Source: Roseisalinus antarcticus
GTDB lineage: Bacteria; Pseudomonadota; Alphaproteobacteria; Rhodobacterales; Rhodobacteraceae
Direction of reading: 5' to 3'
Length of the DNA stretch: 64,000 nucleotides
NCBI RefSeq assembly: GCF_900172355.1
Contig: NZ_FWFZ01000004.1
Location: 124,001-188,000 of the forward strand
Shown here: in pieces, positions 29,896-38,502 of the stretch
Layout: each line of letters begins with the position of its first letter
Position numbering within the stretch: position 1 is the stretch's first letter
Notes under the pieces: model-generated
What the model was told of the DNA's origin: nothing
Databases searched by the model: none
What the model saw: only the letters and a program-made list of their open reading frames with translations
Made by a program: the position numbers and the translations under genes

Positions 29896-30789
29896 ATGGC
29901 GAAGCGTGTAACAAAGGCGATTTTTCCGGTCGCGGGCATGGGCACGAGGTTTCTTCCGGCGACAAAGTCGGTCCCGAAAGAGATCATGACGCTGGTTGAC
30001 CGGCCGCTCATCCAATACGCCATCGACGAAGCCCGGGCCGCCGGCATCAAGGAATTCATCTTTGTCACCTCGCGCGGGAAATCCGCGCTGGAGGATTACT
30101 TCGACCGCGCCCCCGAGCTGGAGCACACGCTGCGCAAGAAGGGCAAGACCGAGCTTCTCGAGATCCTCAAGTCGACCAACATGGAATCGGGCGGCATCGC
30201 CTATATCCGCCAGAACCAGGCGCTCGGCCTTGGCCACGCGGTCTGGTGCGCCCGCCGCCTGGTGATGAACGAGCCCTTTGCCGTCATCCTGCCCGACGAT
30301 GTCATCGCCGCCGAAAAACCCTGCCTGCAGCAGATGATGGAAGCCTACGAGGAAACCGGCGGCAGCATGGTCGCCGCGATGGAGGTGCCGCACGAGCGGA
30401 CCTCGTCCTACGGCATCCTCGATTGCAAGGACGACATGGGATCGCTGGTGTCGGTCAAGGGGATGGTCGAGAAGCCGGACCCGGACGACGCGCCGTCGAA
30501 CCTGGCCGTGATCGGCCGCTACATCCTGTCGCCGCAGGTCATGCGCAACCTCAACAAGGTCGAGGAAGGCGCCGGCGGAGAGATCCAGCTGACCGATGCC
30601 ATCGCCAAGGAGATCGCGAGCGAGCGCGGTGTCTACGGCTTCCGGTTCCGGGGACAGCGGTTCGACTGCGGCTCCAAGGTCGGGTTCCTGCAGGCGACGG
30701 TGGCCTTCGGGCTGGCGCGGGACGACCTGCGCGACGAATTGCAGGGCTATCTCGATGAATTGTCGGCGAGCCGTTCCGCCGCGCAGTGA
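29896..30789 (+). CDS. galU: UTP-glucose-1-phosphate uridylyltransferase GalU
   Basis: GalU makes UDP-glucose from UTP and glucose-1-phosphate, a precursor for exopolysaccharides and lipopolysaccharide. The 297-residue protein starts AKRVTKAIFPVAGMGTRFLP, with the nucleotide-binding loop GMGTRFLPATKSVPKEIM, followed by GLGHAVWCAR and the EKP block MVEKPDPDDAPSNLAVIGRY. The ATG at 29896 matches the family start; an in-frame ATG at 29839 would add 19 unconserved residues. A 134-bp, less GC-rich gap upstream may hold a separate promoter. Confidence 0.95.
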   Translation: MAKRVTKAIFPVAGMGTRFLPATKSVPKEIMTLVDRPLIQYAIDEARAAGIKEFIFVTSRGKSALEDYFDRAPELEHTLRKKGKTELLEILKSTNMESGGIAYIRQNQALGLGHAVWCARRLVMNEPFAVILPDDVIAAEKPCLQQMMEAYEETGGSMVAAMEVPHERTSSYGILDCKDDMGSLVSVKGMVEKPDPDDAPSNLAVIGRYILSPQVMRNLNKVEEGAGGEIQLTDAIAKEIASERGVYGFRFRGQRFDCGSKVGFLQATVAFGLARDDLRDELQGYLDELSASRSAAQ

Positions 30790-30827
30790 TACCGGCTTGA
30801 TCTGAACAGACGACGGGTGGACCGACC

Positions 30828-31817
30828 TTGGCGAATATTCTTGTGACAGGTGGTGCGGGCTATATCGGCTCGCATGCCTGCAAGGCCCTGGCGCAGGCCG
30901 GCTTTACCCCGATCACCTTCGACAACCTGGAAACCGGGTGGCGCGACTCGGTCAAGTTCGGGCCCTTCGAGCAGGGCGACCTGCTGGACCGGGCCCGGCT
31001 GGACGAGGTCTTTGCCAAGTGGCAGCCGGTCGCGGTCATGCATTTCGCAGCCCTCTCCCTCGTGGGCGAGAGCATGTCGAACCCGGGCAAATACTGGCGC
31101 GGAAACGTGGGCGCGACCCTGAACCTGGTCGAGGCGGCGGTCGCGGCCGGGTGCCTCGATTTCGTCTTCTCCTCGACCTGCGCGACATACGGTGACCAGG
31201 ACGGCGTGGTGCTTGACGAGGACACCCCGCAGGCGCCGCTCAATTCCTATGGCGCGACCAAGCGGGCGATCGAGGACATGCTGGAGAACTTCGGGGCGAG
31301 CCACGGACTGCGCGCGGTGATCTTCCGCTATTTCAACGTGGCTGGCGCCGATCCGGACGGCGAGATCGGTGAATTCCATCAGCCCGAGACGCACCTGATC
31401 CCGCTGATGCTGGACGCCATCGACGGCAAGCGCGATGCGCTGACGATCTACGGCACCGATTACGACACGCCGGACGGCACCTGCATCCGCGACTACGTCC
31501 ACGTGATGGACCTGGTGGATGCCCATGTTCTGGGGGTGAAGTGGCTGCAGGACGGCAAGGAGAGCCGAGTGTTCTGCCTCGGCACGGGCTCCGGCTTCAG
31601 CGTGCGCGAGGTCATCCGGCAGTCCGGCAAGGTCACCAACCGCGAGGTGCCGGTGGTCGAGGGGCCGCGGCGCGCGGGCGATGCGGTCAAGCTTGTCTCG
31701 GGCAGCGGCCGGGCCGAGGCCGAACTGGGCTGGACGCCCCATCGCTCGACGATGGAGACGATGGTGGCCGATGCCTGGCGCTGGCATCAGAACAATGTCG
31801 CCCACTACAAGGCGTGA
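30828..31817 (+). CDS. galE: UDP-glucose 4-epimerase GalE
   Basis: GalE interconverts UDP-glucose and UDP-galactose with bound NAD. The 329-residue protein has the Rossmann motif VTGGAGYIGSHACKAL at residue 5, the catalytic Ser-Tyr-Lys set (FSSTCATYGDQ and YGATK) and RYFNVAGADPDGEIGE near residue 170. It starts at TTG 30828. With galU just upstream it supplies UDP-Glc and UDP-Gal for the glycosyltransferases that follow; the next gene overlaps its end by 23 bp. Confidence 0.95.
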   Translation: MANILVTGGAGYIGSHACKALAQAGFTPITFDNLETGWRDSVKFGPFEQGDLLDRARLDEVFAKWQPVAVMHFAALSLVGESMSNPGKYWRGNVGATLNLVEAAVAAGCLDFVFSSTCATYGDQDGVVLDEDTPQAPLNSYGATKRAIEDMLENFGASHGLRAVIFRYFNVAGADPDGEIGEFHQPETHLIPLMLDAIDGKRDALTIYGTDYDTPDGTCIRDYVHVMDLVDAHVLGVKWLQDGKESRVFCLGTGSGFSVREVIRQSGKVTNREVPVVEGPRRAGDAVKLVSGSGRAEAELGWTPHRSTMETMVADAWRWHQNNVAHYKA

Positions 31818-32994
31818 GGGCCCGCCGGCCCGCCTGATCGACATCACGCGGCTGGCGTCACGGGCCGGGCGAACCCTGACCGGGGTGGACCGGGTCGAAC
31901 GGGCCTATCTCGTCGAACTTCTCGGGCAGCCGACGCCGCTCTTTGCTCTGGCCCGGACGGCTCTGGGCTATCTGCTGCTGGACCGGGCGGGGGCGGAGGG
32001 GTTCCTGCGCAGGCTCGACGCGGGGGACTGGGCGCCGCCCGACATGCTCTCGCGCCTCGCGCGGGGCAAGACCCCGGCGCAACGCGCGGCCGAGGCGGCG
32101 CTGCGGCGGCTGTCGATCGCGCGGGTGCGGCGTGGGCGGCTGGCGCGGATGCTGGGCAACCGTTTGCCGCCGGGGACGGCCTATCTGAACCTGGGGCACA
32201 CCAACTTGACCGCGCGGGTCGTGGCGGCCGTGCGGACCGTTCCCGGGGCGCGGATCGCGGTGTTCATCCATGATACCATCCCGCTCGACCTGCCGCAGAT
32301 GCAGCGCGAGGGCAGCGTCGACCGTTTCGCGGGCCTATTGGCGAGGGCGGGAGAGGCGGATGTGATCCTGACCTCATCGGCCGCCGTGGCCGCCGACATC
32401 CGCCGCCATCTGCCCGAGGGCCCGCCGATTGCGCATGCGCCGCTGGGCGTGGCGCCGGCCGCGCCCGACCCCGCGGCGCTGCCCAAGGGCCTGCCGCCCG
32501 CGCGGCCCTATTTCGTGGCGCTCGGCACGATCGAGCCGCGCAAGAACATCGGCCTGCTTCTGGACACATGGGAGGCGCTGGGCGAGGATCCCCCGCCCCT
32601 CTTGCTGTGCGGCAGCCGGGGCTGGAAGAACCGTGCGGTCTTTGCCCGGCTGGATGCCGGCGTGCCCGGGGTGCGCGAATGTCCGGGCCTGTCGGACGGC
32701 GCGGTCTCGGCGCTTGTCGCCGATGCGCGGGCCCTGCTCTTTCCGTCGCTGGCCGAAGGCTTCGGCCTGCCCCCGGCGGAAGCCGCGGCCCTGGGCACGC
32801 CGGTGGTTTGTGGCGATTTGGCCATCTGCCGCGAAGTGCTGGGTGACGTGCCCGTTTACGTGGACGTGAGCGACAGCTATGCATGGGAAAAGACAATAAG
32901 GCAGTTGTCAGAGCAGCCCTTTCCCGCCCCGGCCCCCGGGTTCACGCCGCCCGATTGGGCCGATCATTTCAAGGTCGTCTCAAGCGTGACGTGA
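31795..32994 (+). CDS. GT4-type glycosyltransferase
   Basis: This 399-residue enzyme has the GT-B fold of family 4: a short N-terminal domain (RLIDITRLASRAGRTLTGVDRVER) and a C-terminal nucleotide-sugar domain with PYFVALGTIEPRKNIGLLLD and the retaining-transferase E-x7-E motif in SLAEGFGLPPAEAAALGTPVVCGD. The ATG at 31795 overlaps the galE stop. It ends with an Asp/Trp-rich tail (PPDWADHFKVVSSVT). Donor and acceptor are unknown; UDP-sugars from galU/galE are likely donors. Confidence 0.85.
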   Translation: MSPTTRREGPPARLIDITRLASRAGRTLTGVDRVERAYLVELLGQPTPLFALARTALGYLLLDRAGAEGFLRRLDAGDWAPPDMLSRLARGKTPAQRAAEAALRRLSIARVRRGRLARMLGNRLPPGTAYLNLGHTNLTARVVAAVRTVPGARIAVFIHDTIPLDLPQMQREGSVDRFAGLLARAGEADVILTSSAAVAADIRRHLPEGPPIAHAPLGVAPAAPDPAALPKGLPPARPYFVALGTIEPRKNIGLLLDTWEALGEDPPPLLLCGSRGWKNRAVFARLDAGVPGVRECPGLSDGAVSALVADARALLFPSLAEGFGLPPAEAAALGTPVVCGDLAICREVLGDVPVYVDVSDSYAWEKTIRQLSEQPFPAPAPGFTPPDWADHFKVVSSVT

Positions 32995-33042
32995 TAGCCG
33001 GTCCGTCGCGGGACGGCAGCTCTGGCAGAAAAAGGATCGAGG

Positions 33043-34053
33043 GTGGGCGCGGTACAATCATACCGGCTGAGATTGCAGCGCAAGCGCTGGCGGATACGGG
33101 CGTTCCGCAAGCGTCGCGATCTCACGCCGGTGGTGCAGCGTACGGGCTCGATCCGCGGCAGCGACATCCTGGTCTTTTCGACCTTCCGCAACGAGATCAT
33201 CCGGCTTCCGTATTTCCTGAAGTATTACAGGGATATGGGCGTCAATCATTTCCTGATGGTCGACAACGGCAGCGACGATGGCGGGCGCGAATACCTGGCC
33301 GAGCAGCCCGATGTCTCGCTCTGGGGGACGAATGCCTCCTACAAGCGGGCGCGGTTCGGGGTGGACTGGCTGAACTGGCTGCAGCTCAAATATGCCCACG
33401 GGCACTGGGCGCTGGTCGTCGATCCCGACGAGCTTTTCGTCTATCCGTTCTGCGACACCCGTCCGATCCGGGCGCTGACGGACTGGCTCGATGCCTCGTC
33501 GATCAAGTCGTTCTCGGCCATGCTGCTGGACATGTATCCCAAGGGTGGCATCGCCGACGTGCCCTACAGCCGCGGCCAGGACCCGCTGGAGATCGCGAGC
33601 TGGTTCGACGCGGGCAATTACTCGATCTACCGCAACCACAAGTACGGCAACCTCTGGATCCAGGGCGGGCCGCGAATGCGCGCCTTCTTTGCCGACGATC
33701 CGGCCCGCGCGCCCGCGCTCAACAAGATCCCGCTGGTCAAGTGGGACCGGCAATATGCCTATGTCAGCTCGACCCACACGCTGCTGCCGCGCGGCCTGAA
33801 CCAGGTCTACGATGAATGGGGCGGTGAGAAGGCGTCGGGCATCCTGCTGCACACCAAGTTCCTCAGCACCTTCGGCGACAAGGCCCGCGAAGAGATCGGG
33901 CGCGGTCAGCACTACGCCGCCAGCCGCGAATACCTCGCCTATGCCGAGGGGGTGACGGAGAACCCCGACCTCTGGTGCAAATGGTCCGAGAAATACATCA
34001 ACTGGCGTCAGTTGGAGATTCTGGGCCTGATGTCCAAGGGCAACTGGGCATGA
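33043..34053 (+). CDS. GT2-like glycosyltransferase (Glyco_tranf_2_4 type)
   Basis: This 336-residue protein starts at GTG 33043 behind AAAGGA. It has VFSTFRNEIIRLPYFLKYYRDMGVNHFLMVDNGSDDG, the Glyco_tranf_2_4/GT92-like start, with the metal motif DPDELFVYPF and the later H-x-K/H site (YVSSTHTLLPRG, ILLHTKFLSTFG). It is followed by a GT14-type gene whose ATG overlaps the stop, and by a sulfotransferase-like gene, a trio I recall in several roseobacters. Its exact sugar linkage is unknown. Confidence 0.8.
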   Translation: MGAVQSYRLRLQRKRWRIRAFRKRRDLTPVVQRTGSIRGSDILVFSTFRNEIIRLPYFLKYYRDMGVNHFLMVDNGSDDGGREYLAEQPDVSLWGTNASYKRARFGVDWLNWLQLKYAHGHWALVVDPDELFVYPFCDTRPIRALTDWLDASSIKSFSAMLLDMYPKGGIADVPYSRGQDPLEIASWFDAGNYSIYRNHKYGNLWIQGGPRMRAFFADDPARAPALNKIPLVKWDRQYAYVSSTHTLLPRGLNQVYDEWGGEKASGILLHTKFLSTFGDKAREEIGRGQHYAASREYLAYAEGVTENPDLWCKWSEKYINWRQLEILGLMSKGNWA

Positions 34054-35750
34054 CCGTCGGAATCCTCCTTCTGGTGCACAACGCCTTCGGCCGGGCCGAG
34101 CAGGTGGCGCGGCACTGGGTCAAGGGCGGCTGTCCCGTGGTGATCCATGTCGACAAGAAGGTCCCGCGCGAGACATACGACCGGTTCGTCCTTGCGCTGA
34201 AGGACCTCGACACTGTGCTGTTCTGCAAGCGGCACCGCTGCGAATGGGGGACCTGGGGGATCGTCGCGGCCTCGCAATCGGGGGCCTCGCTGATGCTCGA
34301 CCGGTTCGCGGAGGTGCGGCATGTCTACCTCGCGTCCGGCTCCTGCCTGCCGCTGCGCCCCGTGCGCGAGCTGCGCAGCTATCTCGACGCGCGCCCGCAG
34401 ACCGATTTCATCGAAAGCGCGACCACCGCCGACGTGCCCTGGACGGTCGGAGGGCTGGACGCGGAACGCTTCGTGCTGCGCTTTCCCTTCTCGTGGAAAC
34501 GGCAGCGGTTCCTGTTCGACACCTATGTGGAGATCCAGCGCAAGCTGCGGCTGAAGCGACGCATCCCCGAAGGCGTCGTGCCGCACATGGGCTCGCAATG
34601 GTGGTGCCTGACGCGGAACACCCTGACCGCGATCCTCAAGGATCCGCTGCGGCGCGAATACGATGCCTATTTCCGCAGGGTCTGGATCCCGGACGAAAGC
34701 TATTTCCAGACCCTCGCCCGGCTCTATTCGCCGCAGATCGAAAGCCGCTCTCTGACGCTGTCCAAATTCGATTTCCAGGGCAAGCCGCACATCTTCTACG
34801 ACGACCACCTGCAGCTTCTGCGGCGGTCGGATTGCTTCGTGGCGCGCAAGATCTGGCCCCATGCGGACCGGCTCTACGAGGCGTTCCTCGACCCGTCCGA
34901 ACAGGCAATGAAGGGGGCGGAGCCCAACCCCGGCAAGATCGACCGGATCTTCGCCAAGGCGGTGGAGCGTCGGACCCGGGGGCGCACCGGGCTCTACATG
35001 CAGTCGCGGCTGCCGCACGAAGGCTGGGAGAACGGCTTTTCCTCGGCGCCCTATTCGGTGTTCGAGGGGTTCGCCGACCTCTACGAAGGGTTCGAGGACT
35101 GGCTGGCCCGAGAGACCGGCACCCGGGTGCACGGCCATCTCTTCGCCAAGGACGGCGCGGAATTCGAGGGCCGGCAGGCCACGTTTGCCGGGGCCCTGAC
35201 CGACGGCGTCAAGATCCGGGACTACAATGCGCGCCGCTTCCTGACCAGCCTGATCTGGAACACCCGGGGCGAGCGGCAGTGCTTTCAGTTCGGCCCGGCG
35301 GACAGCCAGATCATCACCTGGGACCTGGCCAAGGATCCCAACGCGCAGATCAGCGTCATTTCCGGGGCCTGGGCCGTGCCGTTGTTCCTGGCCAACGAGG
35401 ATTTCGCCCTGCTGCGGGCCGAGGCCGCCGCGCTCCAGAAGATCGAGAGCGAGCATCTCGATGCCCTGCGCTCGCCCCATGCCAAGGCCCGGATCAGGAT
35501 CTGGACCATGGCCGAGTTCCTCGAGGCGCCGGCCGAGGCCCTGCAGACAGTGATCGACGAGTTTCCCGGCAGCACCGGCCGCAAGCTGACCGAGATGCCG
35601 CGCATGGTCGATCTGACAGGTTTCGGGCGGTTCCTGCAGAACCTCAAGAACCAGGGGATGGACCCCTATCTCATGGGGGATTTCCCGGTCGAAGGCGCCC
35701 CCCGTCCCGCCGCGACGCCACTCCGGCGCAAGCGCTACATGATCAGGTAA
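34050..35750 (+). CDS. GT14-type (Core-2/I-branching-like) beta-1,6-N-acetylglucosaminyltransferase with extra C-terminal domain
   Basis: The first 290 residues follow the Branch/GT14 pattern: GILLLVHNAFGRAEQVARHW, VIHVDKKVPRETY, YLASGSCLPLRPVREL, GSQWWCLTRNTL and RVWIPDESYFQTL, the set that in animals makes beta-1,6 branches on glycans. The other 275 residues (about 300-566) match what I know as DUF5927, found on such enzymes in Rhodobacteraceae; its role is unknown. Total 566 residues. The ATG at 34050 overlaps the upstream stop, and the sulfotransferase-like gene follows after 3 bp. Confidence 0.83.
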   Translation: MTVGILLLVHNAFGRAEQVARHWVKGGCPVVIHVDKKVPRETYDRFVLALKDLDTVLFCKRHRCEWGTWGIVAASQSGASLMLDRFAEVRHVYLASGSCLPLRPVRELRSYLDARPQTDFIESATTADVPWTVGGLDAERFVLRFPFSWKRQRFLFDTYVEIQRKLRLKRRIPEGVVPHMGSQWWCLTRNTLTAILKDPLRREYDAYFRRVWIPDESYFQTLARLYSPQIESRSLTLSKFDFQGKPHIFYDDHLQLLRRSDCFVARKIWPHADRLYEAFLDPSEQAMKGAEPNPGKIDRIFAKAVERRTRGRTGLYMQSRLPHEGWENGFSSAPYSVFEGFADLYEGFEDWLARETGTRVHGHLFAKDGAEFEGRQATFAGALTDGVKIRDYNARRFLTSLIWNTRGERQCFQFGPADSQIITWDLAKDPNAQISVISGAWAVPLFLANEDFALLRAEAAALQKIESEHLDALRSPHAKARIRIWTMAEFLEAPAEALQTVIDEFPGSTGRKLTEMPRMVDLTGFGRFLQNLKNQGMDPYLMGDFPVEGAPRPAATPLRRKRYMIR

Positions 35751-35753
35751 GCC

Positions 35754-37175
35754 ATGACGTCATTCGACAGTTTCGTGATTTTCGCCGAGATGCGGACCGG
35801 CTCCAACTTCCTGGAGGCCAACCTGAACGCGATCCCCGGCATCCAGTGTCACGGAGAGGCGTTCAACCCGCATTTCATCGGCTACCCCAAGCGCGACACG
35901 CTGCTGGACATGACCCTGGAAGAGCGCGAGGCCGACCCCGCCGCCCTGCTGACCCGGATCAAGGACCAGAGCGAGGGCCTCGGCGGCTTTCGCTTTTTCA
36001 ACGATCATGACCCACGGGCGCTTGACCTGGTTCTGCCCGACCCCCGCTGCGCCAAGATCATCCTGACCCGCAACCCGGTCGAAAGCTACGTCAGCTGGAA
36101 GATCGCGCAGGAGACCGGGCAGTGGAAGCTGACCAACGTGAAACACGTCAAATCGGGCCAGGTCGCCTTTGACGCGGCAGAGTTCGAGGCCCATCTCGCC
36201 GCGTTGCAGGCCTTCCAGATCCGGTTGCTGAACGCCCTGCAACGCTCGGGTCAGACGGCGTTCTATGTCGCTTACGAGGATCTTCAGGATCTGGACGTGA
36301 TGAACGGGCTGGCCCGGTGGCTTGGCGCTTCGGGCCGGCTGGAGGGGCTGGATACGAAGCTCAAGAAGCAGAACCCCGAGCCGATGTCGTCCAAGGTCAC
36401 CAATTTCGACCAGATGGAGCAGGCGCTGGTCCATCTCGACCGGTTCAACCTCACCCGGACCCCGAATTTCGAGCCGCGACGCGGGGCGGTGGTCCCGACC
36501 TATGTCGCCGCGCCTGCCAGCCCGATCCTGTTCATGCCCGTGCTCGGCGGGCCGACGGATGCGGTGCGCGGGTGGATGGCCGAACTGGACGGGGTGGGCG
36601 AGGGCAAGCTGATCGACGGCTTCAACCAGAAGAGCCTGCGACAGTGGAAACGCAAGAACAACGGTCACCGGTCCTTTGCCGTGATCCGCCACCCGGTGGC
36701 CCGCGCCCATGCCACGTTCTGCGAAAAGATCCTTTTCACCGGCCCGACCGCCTACATGGATATCCGCAAGACCCTGCGGCAGGTGTTCAAGCTGCAGGTG
36801 CCGGGGCAGAATCCCGGCCCGGAGTATGATGCGACCGCGCACCGCGCGGCCTTTACCACCTACCTCGCCTTCGTGAAGGCCAACCTCGGGGGCCAGACCT
36901 CGGTCAGGGTCGATGCCTGGTGGTCCTCGCAGACCGAAGTGCTGCGCGGGATGGCGAATTTCGCCCTGCCCGACATGGTGTTGCGCGAAGATCAGCTGGC
37001 CGAGGGGCTGTCGCAGCTGGCCGCCCAGATAGGGCGGTCCGATGCACCCGTCCCCGGCGAGACCGACCCGAACCGCGCCCGGCTGGAACAGATCTATGAC
37101 GGCGAGATCGAATCGCTGGTGCGCGACATCTATCAGCGCGACTACATGGGCTTCGGGTTCGGCACCTGGGCCTAG
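35754..37175 (+). CDS. Tandem sulfotransferase-like protein
   Basis: This 473-residue protein carries two sulfotransferase-like halves. The first (1-230) has the PAPS 5'-phosphosulfate loop EMRTGSNFLEANL (11-23) and the 3'-phosphate motif ILTRNPVESYVSWK near 105, as in NodH-like sulfotransferases. The second (about 255-473) begins FMPVLGGPTDAVRGWM and has AVIRHPVARAHATFCEKIL, matching the 3'-phosphate motif, but its P-loop is altered. It would transfer sulfate to a glycan; CysQ at the head of this block removes the PAP produced. Sulfation is inferred from motifs. Confidence 0.78.
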   Translation: MTSFDSFVIFAEMRTGSNFLEANLNAIPGIQCHGEAFNPHFIGYPKRDTLLDMTLEEREADPAALLTRIKDQSEGLGGFRFFNDHDPRALDLVLPDPRCAKIILTRNPVESYVSWKIAQETGQWKLTNVKHVKSGQVAFDAAEFEAHLAALQAFQIRLLNALQRSGQTAFYVAYEDLQDLDVMNGLARWLGASGRLEGLDTKLKKQNPEPMSSKVTNFDQMEQALVHLDRFNLTRTPNFEPRRGAVVPTYVAAPASPILFMPVLGGPTDAVRGWMAELDGVGEGKLIDGFNQKSLRQWKRKNNGHRSFAVIRHPVARAHATFCEKILFTGPTAYMDIRKTLRQVFKLQVPGQNPGPEYDATAHRAAFTTYLAFVKANLGGQTSVRVDAWWSSQTEVLRGMANFALPDMVLREDQLAEGLSQLAAQIGRSDAPVPGETDPNRARLEQIYDGEIESLVRDIYQRDYMGFGFGTWA

Positions 37176-37181
37176 GCCCGG

Positions 37182-37646
37182 TCAGGCCGCCTGCGACGCG
37201 TTGCTTTCGGTCAGGATCGTGTGGAGCGTGGACGGGTCGTCGTTGGCGCGCAGCTTGGCGCAGGTGCCGGGATCGCGCAGGGTGCGCGACACGATGGCCA
37301 GCGCCTTGAGGTGCTGGACCCCGGCATTCTCGGGCGCGAGCAGCGCGAAGACCAGATCCACGGGCTGCCGGTCGACCGATTCGAAGTCCAGCGGCTTGTC
37401 CAGCCGCAGGAACAGGCCGCGCACCCGGTCGAGCCCCTCGAGCCGCGCGTGGGGCAGGGCGACACCGCCGCCCACGCCCGTCGGCCCGAGGTTTTCACGC
37501 TCGGTCAACGCCTCGATCACCGCGGAAGAGGAAAGGCCAAGCGTCGCCGACGCCATCTCGCCCAGGTCGTGGAACAGCCGCTTCTTGCTGCTGGACGACG
37601 ACAGGAGTTTGATCCCGTCGAGGCTCAGTATGTCTTCGAGCTGCAT
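37182..37646 (-). CDS. ptsN: Nitrogen-PTS enzyme IIA (PtsN)
   Basis: PtsN is the last phosphoacceptor of the nitrogen phosphotransferase system, a regulator of carbon, nitrogen and potassium balance. The 154-residue protein has the phosphorylated His66 in GGGVALPHARLEGLD, the EIIA-Ntr signature. I chose the ATG at 37646 (MQLEDILSLDGI...), as family members start here. It lies 44 bp after hpf on the minus strand, the usual hpf-ptsN order. Confidence 0.93.
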   Translation of the reverse strand: MQLEDILSLDGIKLLSSSSSKKRLFHDLGEMASATLGLSSSAVIEALTERENLGPTGVGGGVALPHARLEGLDRVRGLFLRLDKPLDFESVDRQPVDLVFALLAPENAGVQHLKALAIVSRTLRDPGTCAKLRANDDPSTLHTILTESNASQAA

Positions 37647-37690
37647 TGAATTTCCATTCCGGTCCGCTTGCCCCGCCGTGCGGGGCAAGG

Positions 37691-38269
37691 TCAGGTGCCT
37701 GCGTTTCGCGGGTCGATCCATCCGATATTGCCGTCATCACGGCGATACACGACGTTGATCCCACTGTGGCCTTCATTGCGGAAGACAAGCACGGAAGCGG
37801 CCGAAATTTCCATCTGCATCACCGCGTCTCCGACGGACAGGGACGGAATCTTCATCTCCATCTCGGCGATGATCATGGAATTCACATCGCTTTCCTGCTC
37901 CGTATCCTCCGATTCATTAGACGCGAGGATATACGAAGGGGCGATCGAGAGTTCAACCGGTTGTGAGCGTTCCTTGTGATGGTCCTTCAACCTGCGCTTG
38001 TAGCGGCGCAATTGTTTGTCCATCTTTTCGCAGGCGCTGTCAAAAGCGGCATAAATCTCATGCGCCTGCCCCTTGGCCTGTGCCGTCAGGCCGGTCGACA
38101 AGTGCACCACGGCCTCGCAATTATAGGCGCTGCCGGACTTCGAGAAGATGACCGTCGCGTCCGTGGGGCGGCCAGCATACTTGGCCACGGTCTCACCCAA
38201 CTCTGTTTCAACGTGCTCCTGCAAGGCTGTGCCGATATCGATCTGCTTGCCGCTGATTTGGTAACGCAT
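37691..38269 (-). CDS. hpf: Ribosome hibernation-promoting factor, long form
   Basis: The 192-residue long Hpf pairs 70S ribosomes into 100S dimers in stationary phase. The N-terminal domain (1-105; MRYQISGKQIDIG, HEIYAAFDSACEKMDKQLRRYKRRLKDH) binds the ribosome, a linker follows, and the C-terminal domain (about 130-192; MKIPSLSVGDAVMQMEI, LVFRNEGHSGINVVYRRDDG) drives dimerisation. The ATG at 38269 has AAGGAG 6 bp upstream. It is followed by ptsN; a 233-bp gap separates it from lptB. Confidence 0.94.
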   Translation of the reverse strand: MRYQISGKQIDIGTALQEHVETELGETVAKYAGRPTDATVIFSKSGSAYNCEAVVHLSTGLTAQAKGQAHEIYAAFDSACEKMDKQLRRYKRRLKDHHKERSQPVELSIAPSYILASNESEDTEQESDVNSMIIAEMEMKIPSLSVGDAVMQMEISAASVLVFRNEGHSGINVVYRRDDGNIGWIDPRNAGT

Positions 38270-38502
38270 GGTGACTCCTTCATCGAAAATGGACCGCGCA
38301 GCGGACCGGTCAGTCCTGTCTTCTCGGCGGTCCGGGGGCGACGACGCGCGGAACCTTCGGTGGGTCCGAGGCTTGTTCGATCCGGCCGGGCACCTGGCCC
38401 GCACATCACCGGCTGAGGGAACATGCGCTGTCATCCCTCCCATTTGGCGACAGCCGATGGCCTTCTGTCAACGACCAAAGACTTAACGCCTAAACGCGCC
38501 GT

